Assembly (NCBI GenBank): GCA_025350815.1
Contig: JANXXE010000057.1
Coordinates: 1 to 61,610 of the forward strand
Direction: 5' to 3'
DNA: 61,610 nucleotides
Source of the DNA: Myxococcales bacterium
Lineage (GTDB): Bacteria > Myxococcota_A > Polyangia > Fen-1088
Each line of letters opens with the position of its first letter. Position 1 is the stretch's first letter. Made by a program: the position numbers and the translations under genes. The notes beneath the pieces are model-generated. The model saw only the letters and a program-made list of their open reading frames with translations. It did no database searches and was not told the origin of the DNA. This document shows, piece by piece, positions 10,589 to 18,596 of the stretch.

Positions 10589-10727
10589 AACTCGCCCTCC
10601 ATCTTTCCATCGGCGGGGGGGCATAAATTCTGAACGACGCCTTACCTTTTTCTATCGTCGCCGCCGACCTGTAGGGGTTAAACCTTCTTCAGCCTGTCAA
10701 GGCCGCCGTCACGCCCCAGCGGCCGGC

Positions 10728-11582
10728 TCAGGCGCCGGCGATGATCTTGTCGATGCGCGCGGCGACGTCGGTCAGGTAGACCTCGTCGCCCTTGTCCAGT
10801 TCGGCCGTCATGTAGTTGGTGAACCCAACCTCGGCGAGCGCCTTGCGGACTTCTTTCCAATTGACGTCGCCCTCGCCCAGTGGAACCCATTTGTGCTCTT
10901 TGCGGACGAAATCCTTCAGGTGCACGCGCACGATGCGTTTGCCGAGAGTGCGGATCCAGTCCTCGGGCCAGCCGTTCTTGACGATGTTGCCGACGTCGAA
11001 ATAGGCCTGCACGTAGCGGGATTTGAAATCGTCAATGAAGCGCGCGAATTCGAGCGGGCTCAGCAGGAAGTTATTCCACACCTCTTCGATGGCCAGCGTG
11101 ACCTGCAGCTTTTCGGCCAGCGGTATCAGTTTGCGCACGCCATCCTGCGAGCGCGTGTACGCGTCGATGTAGCGCGTGTTCTCGTTGACCACGGCTGGTA
11201 TCAGCAACAGGTTGTCGGCGCCGACGGCCTTGGCGCAATGGAGGCCTTTGGCGATGAGATCGAGGCTTTCCGCGCGCACGGCTGGATCGGGATGGGTCAA
11301 CGGCTTGTTCTGGTGGCCAAAAATGATCGAATGAATGGGCAGTGCCGTCTTGTCGGCGGCCGCCCGCAGGGCTGCCTGTTCGACGGGATCGTAGGTCGGG
11401 GGGATCTCGATGCCCTCGAATCCGGCGCGTTTGGCCATCGCGAAACGGTCGGCCAGCGATAGTTCCTTCGGCAGCATGGTGAGGATCAGGGACTTCTTGG
11501 GCCGCGGTACTGTCGGCGCCGCGCGGGCCGGGCGGGCGAACGCAAAAGCGGCGGCAAGGGGCAGGAATTCACGACGGTTCAT
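10728..11582 (-). CDS. Tat-type exported sugar phosphate isomerase/epimerase (TIM barrel)
   Basis: 284 residues. The N-terminus MNRREFL followed by an alanine-rich stretch to about residue 22 is a Tat-type signal. The rest is an AP-endonuclease-2/xylose-isomerase-like TIM barrel. Probable metal-site residues are E167 (in AIEEVWN), D196 (YFDVGN), H221 (VHLKDF) and E261 (TAELD), the pattern used by inosose dehydratases, tagatose epimerases and hydroxypyruvate isomerases. The exact sugar cannot be read from the sequence. It lies 28 bp downstream of a tiny lipoprotein-like ORF in the same direction. A second exported enzyme of sugar type (Gfo/Idh/MocA family) is encoded 4 kb away; such pairs often act together in periplasmic sugar processing, but no direct operon link exists here. 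Confidence 0.85.
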   Translation of the reverse strand: MNRREFLPLAAAFAFARPARAAPTVPRPKKSLILTMLPKELSLADRFAMAKRAGFEGIEIPPTYDPVEQAALRAAADKTALPIHSIIFGHQNKPLTHPDPAVRAESLDLIAKGLHCAKAVGADNLLLIPAVVNENTRYIDAYTRSQDGVRKLIPLAEKLQVTLAIEEVWNNFLLSPLEFARFIDDFKSRYVQAYFDVGNIVKNGWPEDWIRTLGKRIVRVHLKDFVRKEHKWVPLGEGDVNWKEVRKALAEVGFTNYMTAELDKGDEVYLTDVAARIDKIIAGA

Positions 11583-11609
11583 GGCTATATCCTCCGCGGT
11601 GTCGTTGCA

Positions 11610-11810
11610 TCAGGTAGGGCACGAAGCCTGCGCACAGCGTGCCCAGTCCGACGGCGCTTTTGTGAATAGGCCCGTGCCGGAAGCCACGTCGAGGGCGCGA
11701 CCTGCAGGTCGCGCGGCCGGGGGCGTGTGTGGCGGCTGCGGCGCCCGGTGCGCGCACGCGAAGAACGCAAAGCCCAGGGCGAAGAAGGCCTGCTGTCGAT
11801 GGGTCAGCAT
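11610..11810 (-). CDS. Small putative lipoprotein (66 aa)
   Basis: A 66-residue reading frame from ATG at 11810. A hydrophobic N-terminus (AFFALGFAFF) runs into ACAHR, which could be a lipobox, followed by a Pro/Ala-rich stretch. No domain is recognised. Support for the start is a TATAGT box 7 nt upstream (complement of 11818-11823), a spacing seen at several other genes here. It precedes the sugar isomerase gene by 28 bp, so the two could be co-transcribed. It may be a real short lipoprotein or a remnant. Codon use is too short to judge. Confidence 0.35.
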   Translation of the reverse strand: MLTHRQQAFFALGFAFFACAHRAPQPPHTPPAARPAGRALDVASGTGLFTKAPSDWARCAQASCPT

Positions 11811-11890
11811 GCGGGGCACTATAGCGCCCGTCGGCAGCCTGGGACGGCGTGCCCGCGCTGCAACCGCATTCGTGCGCGAAAGTTCGCGCG

Positions 11891-12283
<393 letters not shown>

Positions 12284-12300
12284 GTGTAACTCCTTTTGCG

Positions 12301-12834
12301 TCAAGTGTATTCGGGGGGGGCCGGCTTGGCCAGCCCTTTGTCATTCACGGCGTCGCGGCCCTTGGTCCACAGGCGCCGCAGCCAGCCGCGTTCTTGCTGC
12401 ATGCGCGCCTGCACCTTGAGGATGCCTTCTAACAGGGCCTCGGGGCGGGGCGGGCAGCCCGGGACATAAATGTCGACGGGGATGACCTGATCGATGCCCT
12501 TGAGGACATTGTACGAAAGCTGGAACAGGCCGCCGCAATTCGAGCAGCTTCCCATCGAGATGACGTACTTCGGTTCCGGCATCTGAGCGTGCAGGGTCTT
12601 GATGCGCGTCGCCATCTTGTAGGTGACGGTCCCCGCGACGATGATCAGGTCGGCCTGCCGCGGGGAGGCGCGCGGCGCCATACCGAATCGTTCCAGGTCG
12701 GACCGCGGCCCGCCTGTCTGCATCAGCTCGATAGCGCAGCAGGCCGTCCCGAACAGCAGGTACCAGGCCGAATTCTTGCGCGCCCAGTTAATGACGTCGT
12801 CGACGCGGGTGATGAGGATGCCGTCGTTCTGCAT
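12301..12834 (-). CDS. nuoB: NADH-quinone oxidoreductase subunit B
   Basis: 177 residues, full length for the family. NuoB carries the terminal 4Fe-4S cluster N2 in the peripheral arm of respiratory complex I, next to the quinone site. All ligand motifs are present: adjacent C32-C33 (GTACCAIE), C97 (MGSCSN) and C127 (PGCPPRPE). An extra cysteine, C100, follows C97. The gene stands apart from other nuo genes: its neighbours are an A-type Fe-S carrier (17 bp downstream) and a sulfite-oxidase-like gene (about 40 bp upstream). A TATACT box (complement of 12853-12858) lies 18 nt before the ATG and may be the -10 element of its own promoter. The rest of complex I must be encoded elsewhere. Confidence 0.95.
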   Translation of the reverse strand: MQNDGILITRVDDVINWARKNSAWYLLFGTACCAIELMQTGGPRSDLERFGMAPRASPRQADLIIVAGTVTYKMATRIKTLHAQMPEPKYVISMGSCSNCGGLFQLSYNVLKGIDQVIPVDIYVPGCPPRPEALLEGILKVQARMQQERGWLRRLWTKGRDAVNDKGLAKPAPPEYT

Positions 12835-12873
12835 GGCAGGGTGGAAGCCCGGAGTATACGTCGAATTTGCGGG

Positions 12874-13500
12874 TCAGCCTGCGTTGCCATCAGCATCGTC
12901 CTCGGACTCGCGGCCGGACTCCTGGTGCGAGTAGCGTTCTTCCAGCCACGGGTCCGCGCGGTTGTGATAGCCGCGTTCTTCCCAGAAGCCGCGGTGATCC
13001 CCGGTCAGGAATTCGATTCCGCTTAACCATTTGGCACTTTTCCACGCGTAAAGCTTGGGCACCACCATGCGCAGCGGGCCGCCGTGTTCGGCCGTCAAGG
13101 GCGCACCTTTCCAGGCCCACACCAACAGAACATCGTCGTCCATCAGCGTTCTTAGGGGTACGTTCGTCGTGTAGCCATCGAACGAATGCATCAGCACGTG
13201 GCGCGCGCCCGGCAGCGGTTGCACGGCGGCCGCGACGTCGCGAAACAGGACACCGTCCCAGTCATTGTCGTAGGTCGACCAGGTGGTGACGCAGTGAAAA
13301 TCGCTGCGCACACGCGATTGCGGCAGCGCCTGAAGTTCGGCCCAGGTCCAGGTCACGGGTTTGGCGACGGCGCCGGAAACCAACAGGCGAAAGGTCGGCA
13401 GCGCCACCTTCGGGATTTCCCCGTAGTGCAGCACGGGCCACTTGGTGGTCAGGGTCTGGCCTGCGGGAAGCCTCGGTTTGCCGGGGCTGTGGCGATTCAT
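12874..13500 (-). CDS. Sulfite-oxidase-fold molybdopterin-dependent oxidoreductase (cytoplasmic form)
   Basis: 208 residues matching the molybdopterin-binding domain of the sulfite oxidase/YedY (MsrP) superfamily: LVSGAV and WTWAEL near the N-terminus, and the probable Mo-ligating cysteine C70 in DFHCVTTWS, followed by VPLRTL, GGPLRMVVP and KSAKWL motifs. The product is unusual in having no Tat or Sec signal, unlike MsrP, so it probably stays in the cytoplasm. No MsrQ-like haem membrane partner is adjacent. It lies divergent from a rhodanese-ThiF protein that belongs to molybdopterin- or thiamine-type sulfur transfer, a plausible but unproven functional link. Substrate unknown. Confidence 0.85.
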   Translation of the reverse strand: MNRHSPGKPRLPAGQTLTTKWPVLHYGEIPKVALPTFRLLVSGAVAKPVTWTWAELQALPQSRVRSDFHCVTTWSTYDNDWDGVLFRDVAAAVQPLPGARHVLMHSFDGYTTNVPLRTLMDDDVLLVWAWKGAPLTAEHGGPLRMVVPKLYAWKSAKWLSGIEFLTGDHRGFWEERGYHNRADPWLEERYSHQESGRESEDDADGNAG

Positions 13501-13564
13501 GCGCGCAGTCTACGACCCAGAGGCAGTTGATTGCTGGGGATCTTCGCGCTAGACAAACTGCCCC

Positions 13565-14743
13565 ATGTCGAGCTTTTCGGGCTACCTCAAAGACCTAAAG
13601 ACCAGGATTCGTGAGACGGACGTCGAGGCCGTCAAGAAGGTCGTCGCGGCCCGTACCGGCAACGGCGCCAGCCTGGCGCTGATCGACGTGCGTGAAAAAG
13701 AAGAGTGGAGCGAAGGCTACATCCCGGGCGCCAACTGGATCCCGCGCGGCTTTCTGGAATTGCGCATCGAGGACCAGGTGCCCGAAAAATCGTCCGAGGT
13801 GATCTTGTATTGCGCGGGCGGAACGCGGTCGGCGCTGGCCGCCCGATCGCTGGCTGAACTCGGTTACACCAATGTCAGCTCGATGGCCGGTGGGTTCACG
13901 GCATGGAAGCGCGCGGGGCTGAAGTTCGACCGGCCGTTCATCATGACGCCCGACCAGTCCATGCGCTACGCGCGGCACACGATGCTGCCCGAGGTGGGCG
14001 AGGCGGGGCAGATCAAGCTGTTGCAGTCGCGGGTGCTGTGCCTGGGGGCCGGTGGCCTGGGCTCGCCCGCCGGACTGTACCTGGCCGCAGCCGGTGTCGG
14101 GACGCTGGGCTTCGTCGACGACGACGTGGTCGACGCGTCGAACCTGAATCGCCAGATCCTGCACGCCGTCGATCGCGTCGGCATGCCGAAGGTGGAATCG
14201 GCGAAGAAGACCCTGGCGGGCATCAACCCCGATGTGAAGGTGGTCCCGCATCAGGTGCGGCTGTCGTCGGAAAACGTGATGGAGATTCTTGGCCAGTACG
14301 ACGTGATCGTCGACGGCGTGGACAATTTTCCGTCGCGTTATCTGCTGAACGACGCCGCGCTGAAGCTGCGCAAGCCCGTCGTCCACGCCAGCATCTATCG
14401 GTTTGAGGGTCAGTTGACGGCGTTTCTGCCTGGGCAGGGCCCGTGCTACCGGTGCCTGTACCCTTCGCCGCCGCCGCCCGATATGGCGCCGTCCTGCCAG
14501 GAGGCGGGCGTACTGGGGGTGCTGCCGGGCGTGGTCGGCGTGTTGCAGGCGACCGAGGCCATCAAGATCGTCCTGGGCATCGGCAAGTCCCTGTCCGGTC
14601 GGCTGATCATGTTCGACGCCCTGGCGACCAAGTTCAGAGAGCTGAAGCTGCGCCGCGATCCGACGTGCCCGACCTGCGGCGACGGCGTCAATCCCGACGA
14701 CATCCAGCTTATCGACTACGAGCAGTTCTGTAACGTCAAGTAG
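13565..14743 (+). CDS. Rhodanese-ThiF/MoeB fusion, sulfur-carrier adenylyltransferase
   Basis: 392 residues. N-terminal rhodanese domain (about 15-122) with the persulfide cysteine C83 in LYCAGGTRS. C-terminal ThiF/MoeB/E1-like domain (about 132-390) with the nucleotide loop GAGGLGSP (161-168), NLNRQ (193-197), and two zinc CxxC pairs at C294/C297 and C368/C371. Such proteins adenylate the C-terminal Gly-Gly of a small sulfur carrier (MoaD, ThiS, CysO type) and pass on sulfur. The domain order is reversed from classical MoeZ/MOCS3, where the rhodanese is C-terminal. No carrier gene is adjacent. The neighbouring Mo-enzyme fold points toward molybdopterin, but thiamine or cysteine pathways remain possible. 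Confidence 0.9.
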   Translation: MSSFSGYLKDLKTRIRETDVEAVKKVVAARTGNGASLALIDVREKEEWSEGYIPGANWIPRGFLELRIEDQVPEKSSEVILYCAGGTRSALAARSLAELGYTNVSSMAGGFTAWKRAGLKFDRPFIMTPDQSMRYARHTMLPEVGEAGQIKLLQSRVLCLGAGGLGSPAGLYLAAAGVGTLGFVDDDVVDASNLNRQILHAVDRVGMPKVESAKKTLAGINPDVKVVPHQVRLSSENVMEILGQYDVIVDGVDNFPSRYLLNDAALKLRKPVVHASIYRFEGQLTAFLPGQGPCYRCLYPSPPPPDMAPSCQEAGVLGVLPGVVGVLQATEAIKIVLGIGKSLSGRLIMFDALATKFRELKLRRDPTCPTCGDGVNPDDIQLIDYEQFCNVK

Positions 14744-14781
14744 GCGCAGGGGCGCGACGCCGGTGGGTATGCTTTCTTGTT

Positions 14782-15681
14782 ATGCCTTCTTGTAGGGCCT
14801 GCCTGCCGGAGGATCTTCCGCGCCTGGCGGCCGCCGCCAGTCAAGTCTTCTCGCCCGGTGGGGGCGACATGGCAGCGCGCTACCCCCTGCTGTTCGACCC
14901 CGCGAACGCGGGCCACCTGTGGATCGTCGAGCGCGACGGGCAGTTGCTGAGCCACGCCGGCTTTTGCCTGGGTGAAGCCGACATTCAGGGACGCACCGTG
15001 CGCACGGCGTGTTTCGGCGCCGTGTTCACCGTCGAAGCCGCCCGCGGACAGGGCCTTGCCGCCCAGGCGCTGGCAGCAGCAATTGCGGCTGCCAGCGCTG
15101 CGGGGGCCGAATGGGGGATCATTTCGGGCAGTGGGGCCCTGTACGCGCGCGCCGGATTCGTTCGTCTTGCCGCGCTGCCGACTTACCGGGTGCCGGCCGC
15201 GGCCCCGGTCGTTTCCGTCGAACCAGCGACGTTGTCCGATGTGCCGGCGTTGGCCGCCCTGTACGACGCCGAGCCGATTCGTTTCCGTCGGTCACCGTCC
15301 GAGTGGCGCCAGCTTCTGGCCGCCGGGATCTTGTTCGTCGGGCCCGCCACGGTGTGGGTCGTCCGGAAAAACGCACGCGCGTTCGCGTACCTGGCCGTGA
15401 ACGACGACGCGCTGGACGACCCGGGCTTCGTTCGTGTGTTTCGCGCGTTGGAGGTGGCCGGGGACAGGCAGGCGCTGGCCGATGCTGCCGGGGGCCTGGC
15501 GCACCAGTTGGGCGGCGCTGCCCTGCTGCTGGTAAACGCCGACGTCGACGGCGCGTTGGCGCAGCTTGCGGTTCAGCGGGGCTGGCTGGTTGACCAGACG
15601 CGATTTGCGTTCAGCGCTGCACGCTGGACCCCGGCTCTCGTCGGTGTCCCCGTGCCGTGGTACGGCCTGAACTTTGTTTAG
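14782..15681 (+). CDS. GNAT family N-acetyltransferase
   Basis: 299 residues. The N-terminal half is a GNAT fold: beta strands LWIVERDGQ and GAVFTVE followed by the acetyl-CoA loop RGQGLA (88-93), then GIISGSGALYARAGF. The C-terminal half (about 140-299) looks like a second, degenerate GNAT-like module with no clear acetyl-CoA loop, as in two-domain GNATs. The start is the ATG 8 nt after a TATGCT box (14768-14773), so the mRNA may be leaderless; no Shine-Dalgarno site is seen. Target unknown. It ends 5 bp from the convergent Gfo/Idh/MocA gene. Confidence 0.8.
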   Translation: MPSCRACLPEDLPRLAAAASQVFSPGGGDMAARYPLLFDPANAGHLWIVERDGQLLSHAGFCLGEADIQGRTVRTACFGAVFTVEAARGQGLAAQALAAAIAAASAAGAEWGIISGSGALYARAGFVRLAALPTYRVPAAAPVVSVEPATLSDVPALAALYDAEPIRFRRSPSEWRQLLAAGILFVGPATVWVVRKNARAFAYLAVNDDALDDPGFVRVFRALEVAGDRQALADAAGGLAHQLGGAALLLVNADVDGALAQLAVQRGWLVDQTRFAFSAARWTPALVGVPVPWYGLNFV

Positions 15682-15685
15682 TCGG

Positions 15686-17047
15686 CTACGTGCCGCGCGG
15701 CAGGACCGTGTTGTAGTCGATCGCAGCCATCGCCCGGCCGTCGCCCGTGGTGATCTTGCGGGTCACGCCGTCGAAGAAAACCGTCATGCCGGTGCGTTCG
15801 GAGATTTCGGCCAGCGACAGGATGGAATGCGCCCGCAGCGCAAGATCGATGTTTCCGGCAGGCGTGGCACCCGTGCGAATGCAGTCGAAGAAGTTCTTCT
15901 CCAGGCGGGCGACGTCGCCGGGCTTGGCCGGATTCGCGAAATCTTCGGGCTCGATTTCCTCGGCGAAGACCCGTTCAGGTCGTAGTTCAGCGCGGTTCTG
16001 CCCCGACGACAGGTAGATGGTCGCCTTGCGGCCGCGAATCATTTCGGCCAGGCCCTGTTCATTGACGGTGCTGCCGACCACGCAGAAGGTCAGGCCGCTG
16101 GGCATTTCGGCCAGCAGGTGCGTGGTGTCCGTGATCTCACGATCGGTCGAAACCTTGCGTGTGCCAGTGCAGGTGACACGCCGGGGGAATTCGGGATTGC
16201 CAGTTGCCATCAACAGCGGCAGGAACGTGTGCGACAGCAGGTTGCCCAGAATGCCCGAGTTATAGGCGTAGAACTTGTGCCAGCTGAAGTAGTGCTCGGG
16301 CGAAAACGGGATCTTGCGCGCACGGCCCAGCCACATCTTCCAGTCGAGGTTCTTCTCGTTGGCCTCAGGATCGATCGGGAACGTCCATTCGCTGTTGTTC
16401 TTGTTGTTGCGGCAGTACGAACCCTGCGCCCACACCAGGGGGCCAAGCTTGCCCTTGCGAATCCATTCCGCTGCCTTGTGGTACTTGTCGTCGGTGCAGT
16501 ACTGCGAGCCGACCTGAAAGACCTTCTTCGTCTTCTTGACGGCGTCGTAGACGCGAAAGCCTTCGTCCAGATAGCGCGAAAGGGGCTTTTCGCCGTAGAC
16601 GTGCTTGCCGGATTCCAGTGCGTCGACGGCCACATCCGCATGCCAGGTGTCGATGGTCGACACGACGACCGCGTCGATGTCCTTGCGTTCGAGAAGGCGG
16701 CGGTAATCGCGGACCGCGCTCGGTTCCTTCACGCCCGTGATCTCGCGCGCCCGGTCGAGGCGCTTCTGGTACACGTCGCAGACGGCGGCCTGAACGATGT
16801 TGTTGGCGGCGGCGTTCTGCTTCTGCGACTTCAGGTGGTTGGTGCCCTGGTTGCCGGTCCCGACATAGGCGACGGCTATGCGGTCATTGGCTCCGAGAAC
16901 CCCCGGGGCAAAGGGCGCCTTGCCCTGTGCGCGGGCCGGCGCCGACATCAGTTCTGCCGAGGCGAACGCCGCGGCTGCGGCAGCCGTCGAACGAATGAAG
17001 GAACGGCGGGATTCGCCCGGTTGCTGCAGGTTGTTCTTGTGCCCCAT
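15686..17047 (-). CDS. Tat-exported Gfo/Idh/MocA-family oxidoreductase
   Basis: 453 residues. A Tat signal with SRRSFIR (R14-R15), a poly-Ala core and ARAQ cleavage region covers about 1-41. A Rossmann NAD(P) domain starts at about 56 with GTGNQG (63-68), and the catalytic EKP motif is at 153-155 in GEKPLSR. A C-terminal alpha/beta domain covers about 200-440. Family members oxidise or reduce sugars, inositols and glycosides with a tightly held cofactor. Export through Tat fits a prefolded cofactor-bound enzyme. A TAGGCT box (complement of 17056-17061) lies 8 nt upstream of the ATG, which suggests a leaderless transcript. Substrate unknown. It may work on the same glycan class as the exported TIM-barrel enzyme at 10728. 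Confidence 0.9.
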   Translation of the reverse strand: MGHKNNLQQPGESRRSFIRSTAAAAAAFASAELMSAPARAQGKAPFAPGVLGANDRIAVAYVGTGNQGTNHLKSQKQNAAANNIVQAAVCDVYQKRLDRAREITGVKEPSAVRDYRRLLERKDIDAVVVSTIDTWHADVAVDALESGKHVYGEKPLSRYLDEGFRVYDAVKKTKKVFQVGSQYCTDDKYHKAAEWIRKGKLGPLVWAQGSYCRNNKNNSEWTFPIDPEANEKNLDWKMWLGRARKIPFSPEHYFSWHKFYAYNSGILGNLLSHTFLPLLMATGNPEFPRRVTCTGTRKVSTDREITDTTHLLAEMPSGLTFCVVGSTVNEQGLAEMIRGRKATIYLSSGQNRAELRPERVFAEEIEPEDFANPAKPGDVARLEKNFFDCIRTGATPAGNIDLALRAHSILSLAEISERTGMTVFFDGVTRKITTGDGRAMAAIDYNTVLPRGT

Positions 17048-17122
17048 GAAGGCGAAGCCTACACCGCTTTTGGCGCGGCCGGCTGGGCCAAGGTCAGCGT
17101 GTGCGTGTCAGCACAACCGTCG

Positions 17123-17389
17123 CTACGGGAAGATGACCCGGGCTGCGACGCGGCCGGCGACCAGGCCCGCCATGGCGCCCAGGACGCCGCCAATTGCGTA
17201 AGCCAGCAACGTGTGGATGGGGGCGTTCAGCATATCGGCGCTGGCGCCCACGACGAATCCGCCGAGGATGGCGCCAAAGCCAAAACCGGTGAAGGACGCT
17301 TCCAGGTGACCCTTATTTTCTGTGTCCATCGAGATCCCGACTATCGTGTGATCGGGGCCAAACTGCAAGGCGAGCGGGGTGGCCACCAC
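17123..17389 (-). CDS. Small glycine-rich two-helix membrane protein
   Basis: 88 residues from a GTG at 17389, or 68 residues from an in-frame ATG at 17329. Two hydrophobic, glycine-rich segments (FGAILGGFVVGAS and IGGVLGAMAGLVAG) are probable membrane helices with glycine-zipper spacing. It follows the Fic gene by 8 bp in the same direction, so the two are probably co-transcribed. No family is recognised. Glycine-zipper membrane proteins include lipoprotein-like stress proteins and small toxins, but nothing here decides between them. Confidence 0.55.
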   Translation of the reverse strand: MVATPLALQFGPDHTIVGISMDTENKGHLEASFTGFGFGAILGGFVVGASADMLNAPIHTLLAYAIGGVLGAMAGLVAGRVAARVIFP

Positions 17390-17397
17390 CGGTTGGG

Positions 17398-18441
17398 TTA
17401 GCTCTTCCTGCGGAACCTGTAGCGGGCCAGGGACCTGTCGCCGACCTTGTCGAGAATCTTGCTATCCACACCGAAGCGCAGGTCCCGGCTGGCCGTGGCG
17501 GTCGAAAGCGTCGGGAACCGCGCCAGGTAGTCCTTGCGGGAAAAATCGCGGTGGGCGAAGGCGGCGCGCGCCAGTTCGATCCTACTGTCCATCGTGACCG
17601 GTTCGGGCCGCAGGTGGTTCAAGAAGTCGGCCAGGCCGTCCCGGATGGTCGATAGCGAGAACTCGATGAAGCGTGAAGATTGACCGGCCTTGTCGCATTC
17701 TCCCAGGACCCGGTAGTACTCCTGCTGCCGCGCGTGGATGACCGATTCCACGGGGATCAACGCGAACAACGGGTGCGCGTGCAAGAGCACGACGTGTTGC
17801 CACAGTCTGCCCACGCGGCCATTTCCGTCGGAGAAGGGGTGGATGAATTCCAGTTCGTAATGCGCCACGGCCGATCGCACCAAGGGATGGACATCCTTGT
17901 CGGCGTCCACGAATGCCAGCACCTGTCGAACCAGGGCCCCCACACGGGCTGCCGGCGGCGCCACGTGGGTCACCCGCGAACCCGCGAAGATCCCGACCGC
18001 CCGCTCACGGTAGCGCCCGGCGTCCTTGACCAGGCCGGCCGTGAGGCCCCGATGCGCGTCCAGTAGGTGCTTTTCTTTGCCGGGGTTAAAGGCGGCCGCC
18101 CGTGCGTAGGTCGCGATCGCGTTCTGGATTTCCTTGATCTCCCTGGCCGGCCCGATCACACGCTTGTTGTCCAGAACCGCGGTGGCCTGTTCCAGCGACA
18201 ATGTGTTGCCCTCAATGGCCAAGCTGCCCACCACCGTGCGGATCTGATTCGCCCGCCGCAGTTTCGGCTGGGGTTGCGGACTCATCATGCCCTCGTACCG
18301 ACCGACCATCATCATGATATCGATCGACAGTGACAGCGCCCGAGGCGTCACATCGAAGGGCGGTCGGTAGGGCGGTCGGTCGGTAGGTAGGGGGGGCACG
18401 TGATAGTAGCAAATGATACTATCATCCGGTGCCTCGTGCAC
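17398..18441 (-). CDS. Fic family protein (probable AMP transferase, class II)
   Basis: 347 residues from the upstream ATG. The Fic core HPFSDGNGRVGR (201-212) is intact, including the catalytic histidine. An N-terminal inhibitory motif SLAIEGN (73-79) matches (S/T)xxxE(G/N), so the protein is self-inhibited (class II), and no separate antitoxin is needed. A winged-helix-like segment follows the Fic domain at about 285-345. Fic enzymes of this type transfer AMP, or remove it, at hydroxyl side chains of target proteins. The start is uncertain: an inverted repeat at 18401-18424 lies inside the first codons of the long form. Family conservation seems to begin at FDVTPR (residue 29), so a GTG at 18399 is also plausible. 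The segment between is built of CGGTCGGTAGG-like repeats. Expression may be autoregulated through the inverted repeat. Confidence 0.88.
   Translation of the reverse strand: MHEAPDDSIICYYHVPPLPTDRPPYRPPFDVTPRALSLSIDIMMMVGRYEGMMSPQPQPKLRRANQIRTVVGSLAIEGNTLSLEQATAVLDNKRVIGPAREIKEIQNAIATYARAAAFNPGKEKHLLDAHRGLTAGLVKDAGRYRERAVGIFAGSRVTHVAPPAARVGALVRQVLAFVDADKDVHPLVRSAVAHYELEFIHPFSDGNGRVGRLWQHVVLLHAHPLFALIPVESVIHARQQEYYRVLGECDKAGQSSRFIEFSLSTIRDGLADFLNHLRPEPVTMDSRIELARAAFAHRDFSRKDYLARFPTLSTATASRDLRFGVDSKILDKVGDRSLARYRFRRKS
18401..18424. promoter_or_regulatory. Inverted repeat, possible operator of the Fic gene
   Basis: TGATAGTA, an 8-nt spacer, then TACTATCA form a perfect 8-bp inverted repeat in an AT-rich island within GC-rich DNA. 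It sits at the 5' end of the Fic gene and overlaps TACTAT and TATCAT boxes that could serve as -10 elements. This fits a repressor site controlling the Fic gene, possibly by its own winged-helix tail. It is inference only; no repressor is assigned. Confidence 0.5.
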
Positions 18442-18560
18442 CCATGCGCTTCGCGCAGGCGTTCTTTCAGCGTGGTCAGATCGCGCGCGGCCGCATCCAA
18501 TATCGCGCCCTCGCCGCCGTCGACGCGCTTGGCCGGGACCTTCAGCGCGCCCCGCCCCTC
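18428..18560 (-). pseudogene. Coding-like fragment upstream of the Fic gene (possible gene remnant)
   Basis: One minus-strand frame here reads as ordinary protein (for example DAAARDLTTLKERLREAH, with LKVPAKRVDGG before it) with strong GC at third positions, like the real genes around it. There is no ATG, GTG or TTG close upstream in frame, and the frame then runs into the AT-rich operator region. It is out of frame with the Fic gene. It looks like the C-terminal end of a former gene, or a short peptide with an unusual start. No family recognised. Confidence 0.35.
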
Positions 18561-18596
18561 CGCTGGGGTCGCTGTGGTCGTTGACTCTGCTATCGT

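Noticed and set aside
17123-18441. Fic gene and small membrane protein as a toxin-antitoxin pair
   Set aside because: The Fic protein carries its own inhibitory motif, so no antitoxin is needed, and the small protein is membrane-bound and not like known Fic antitoxins.
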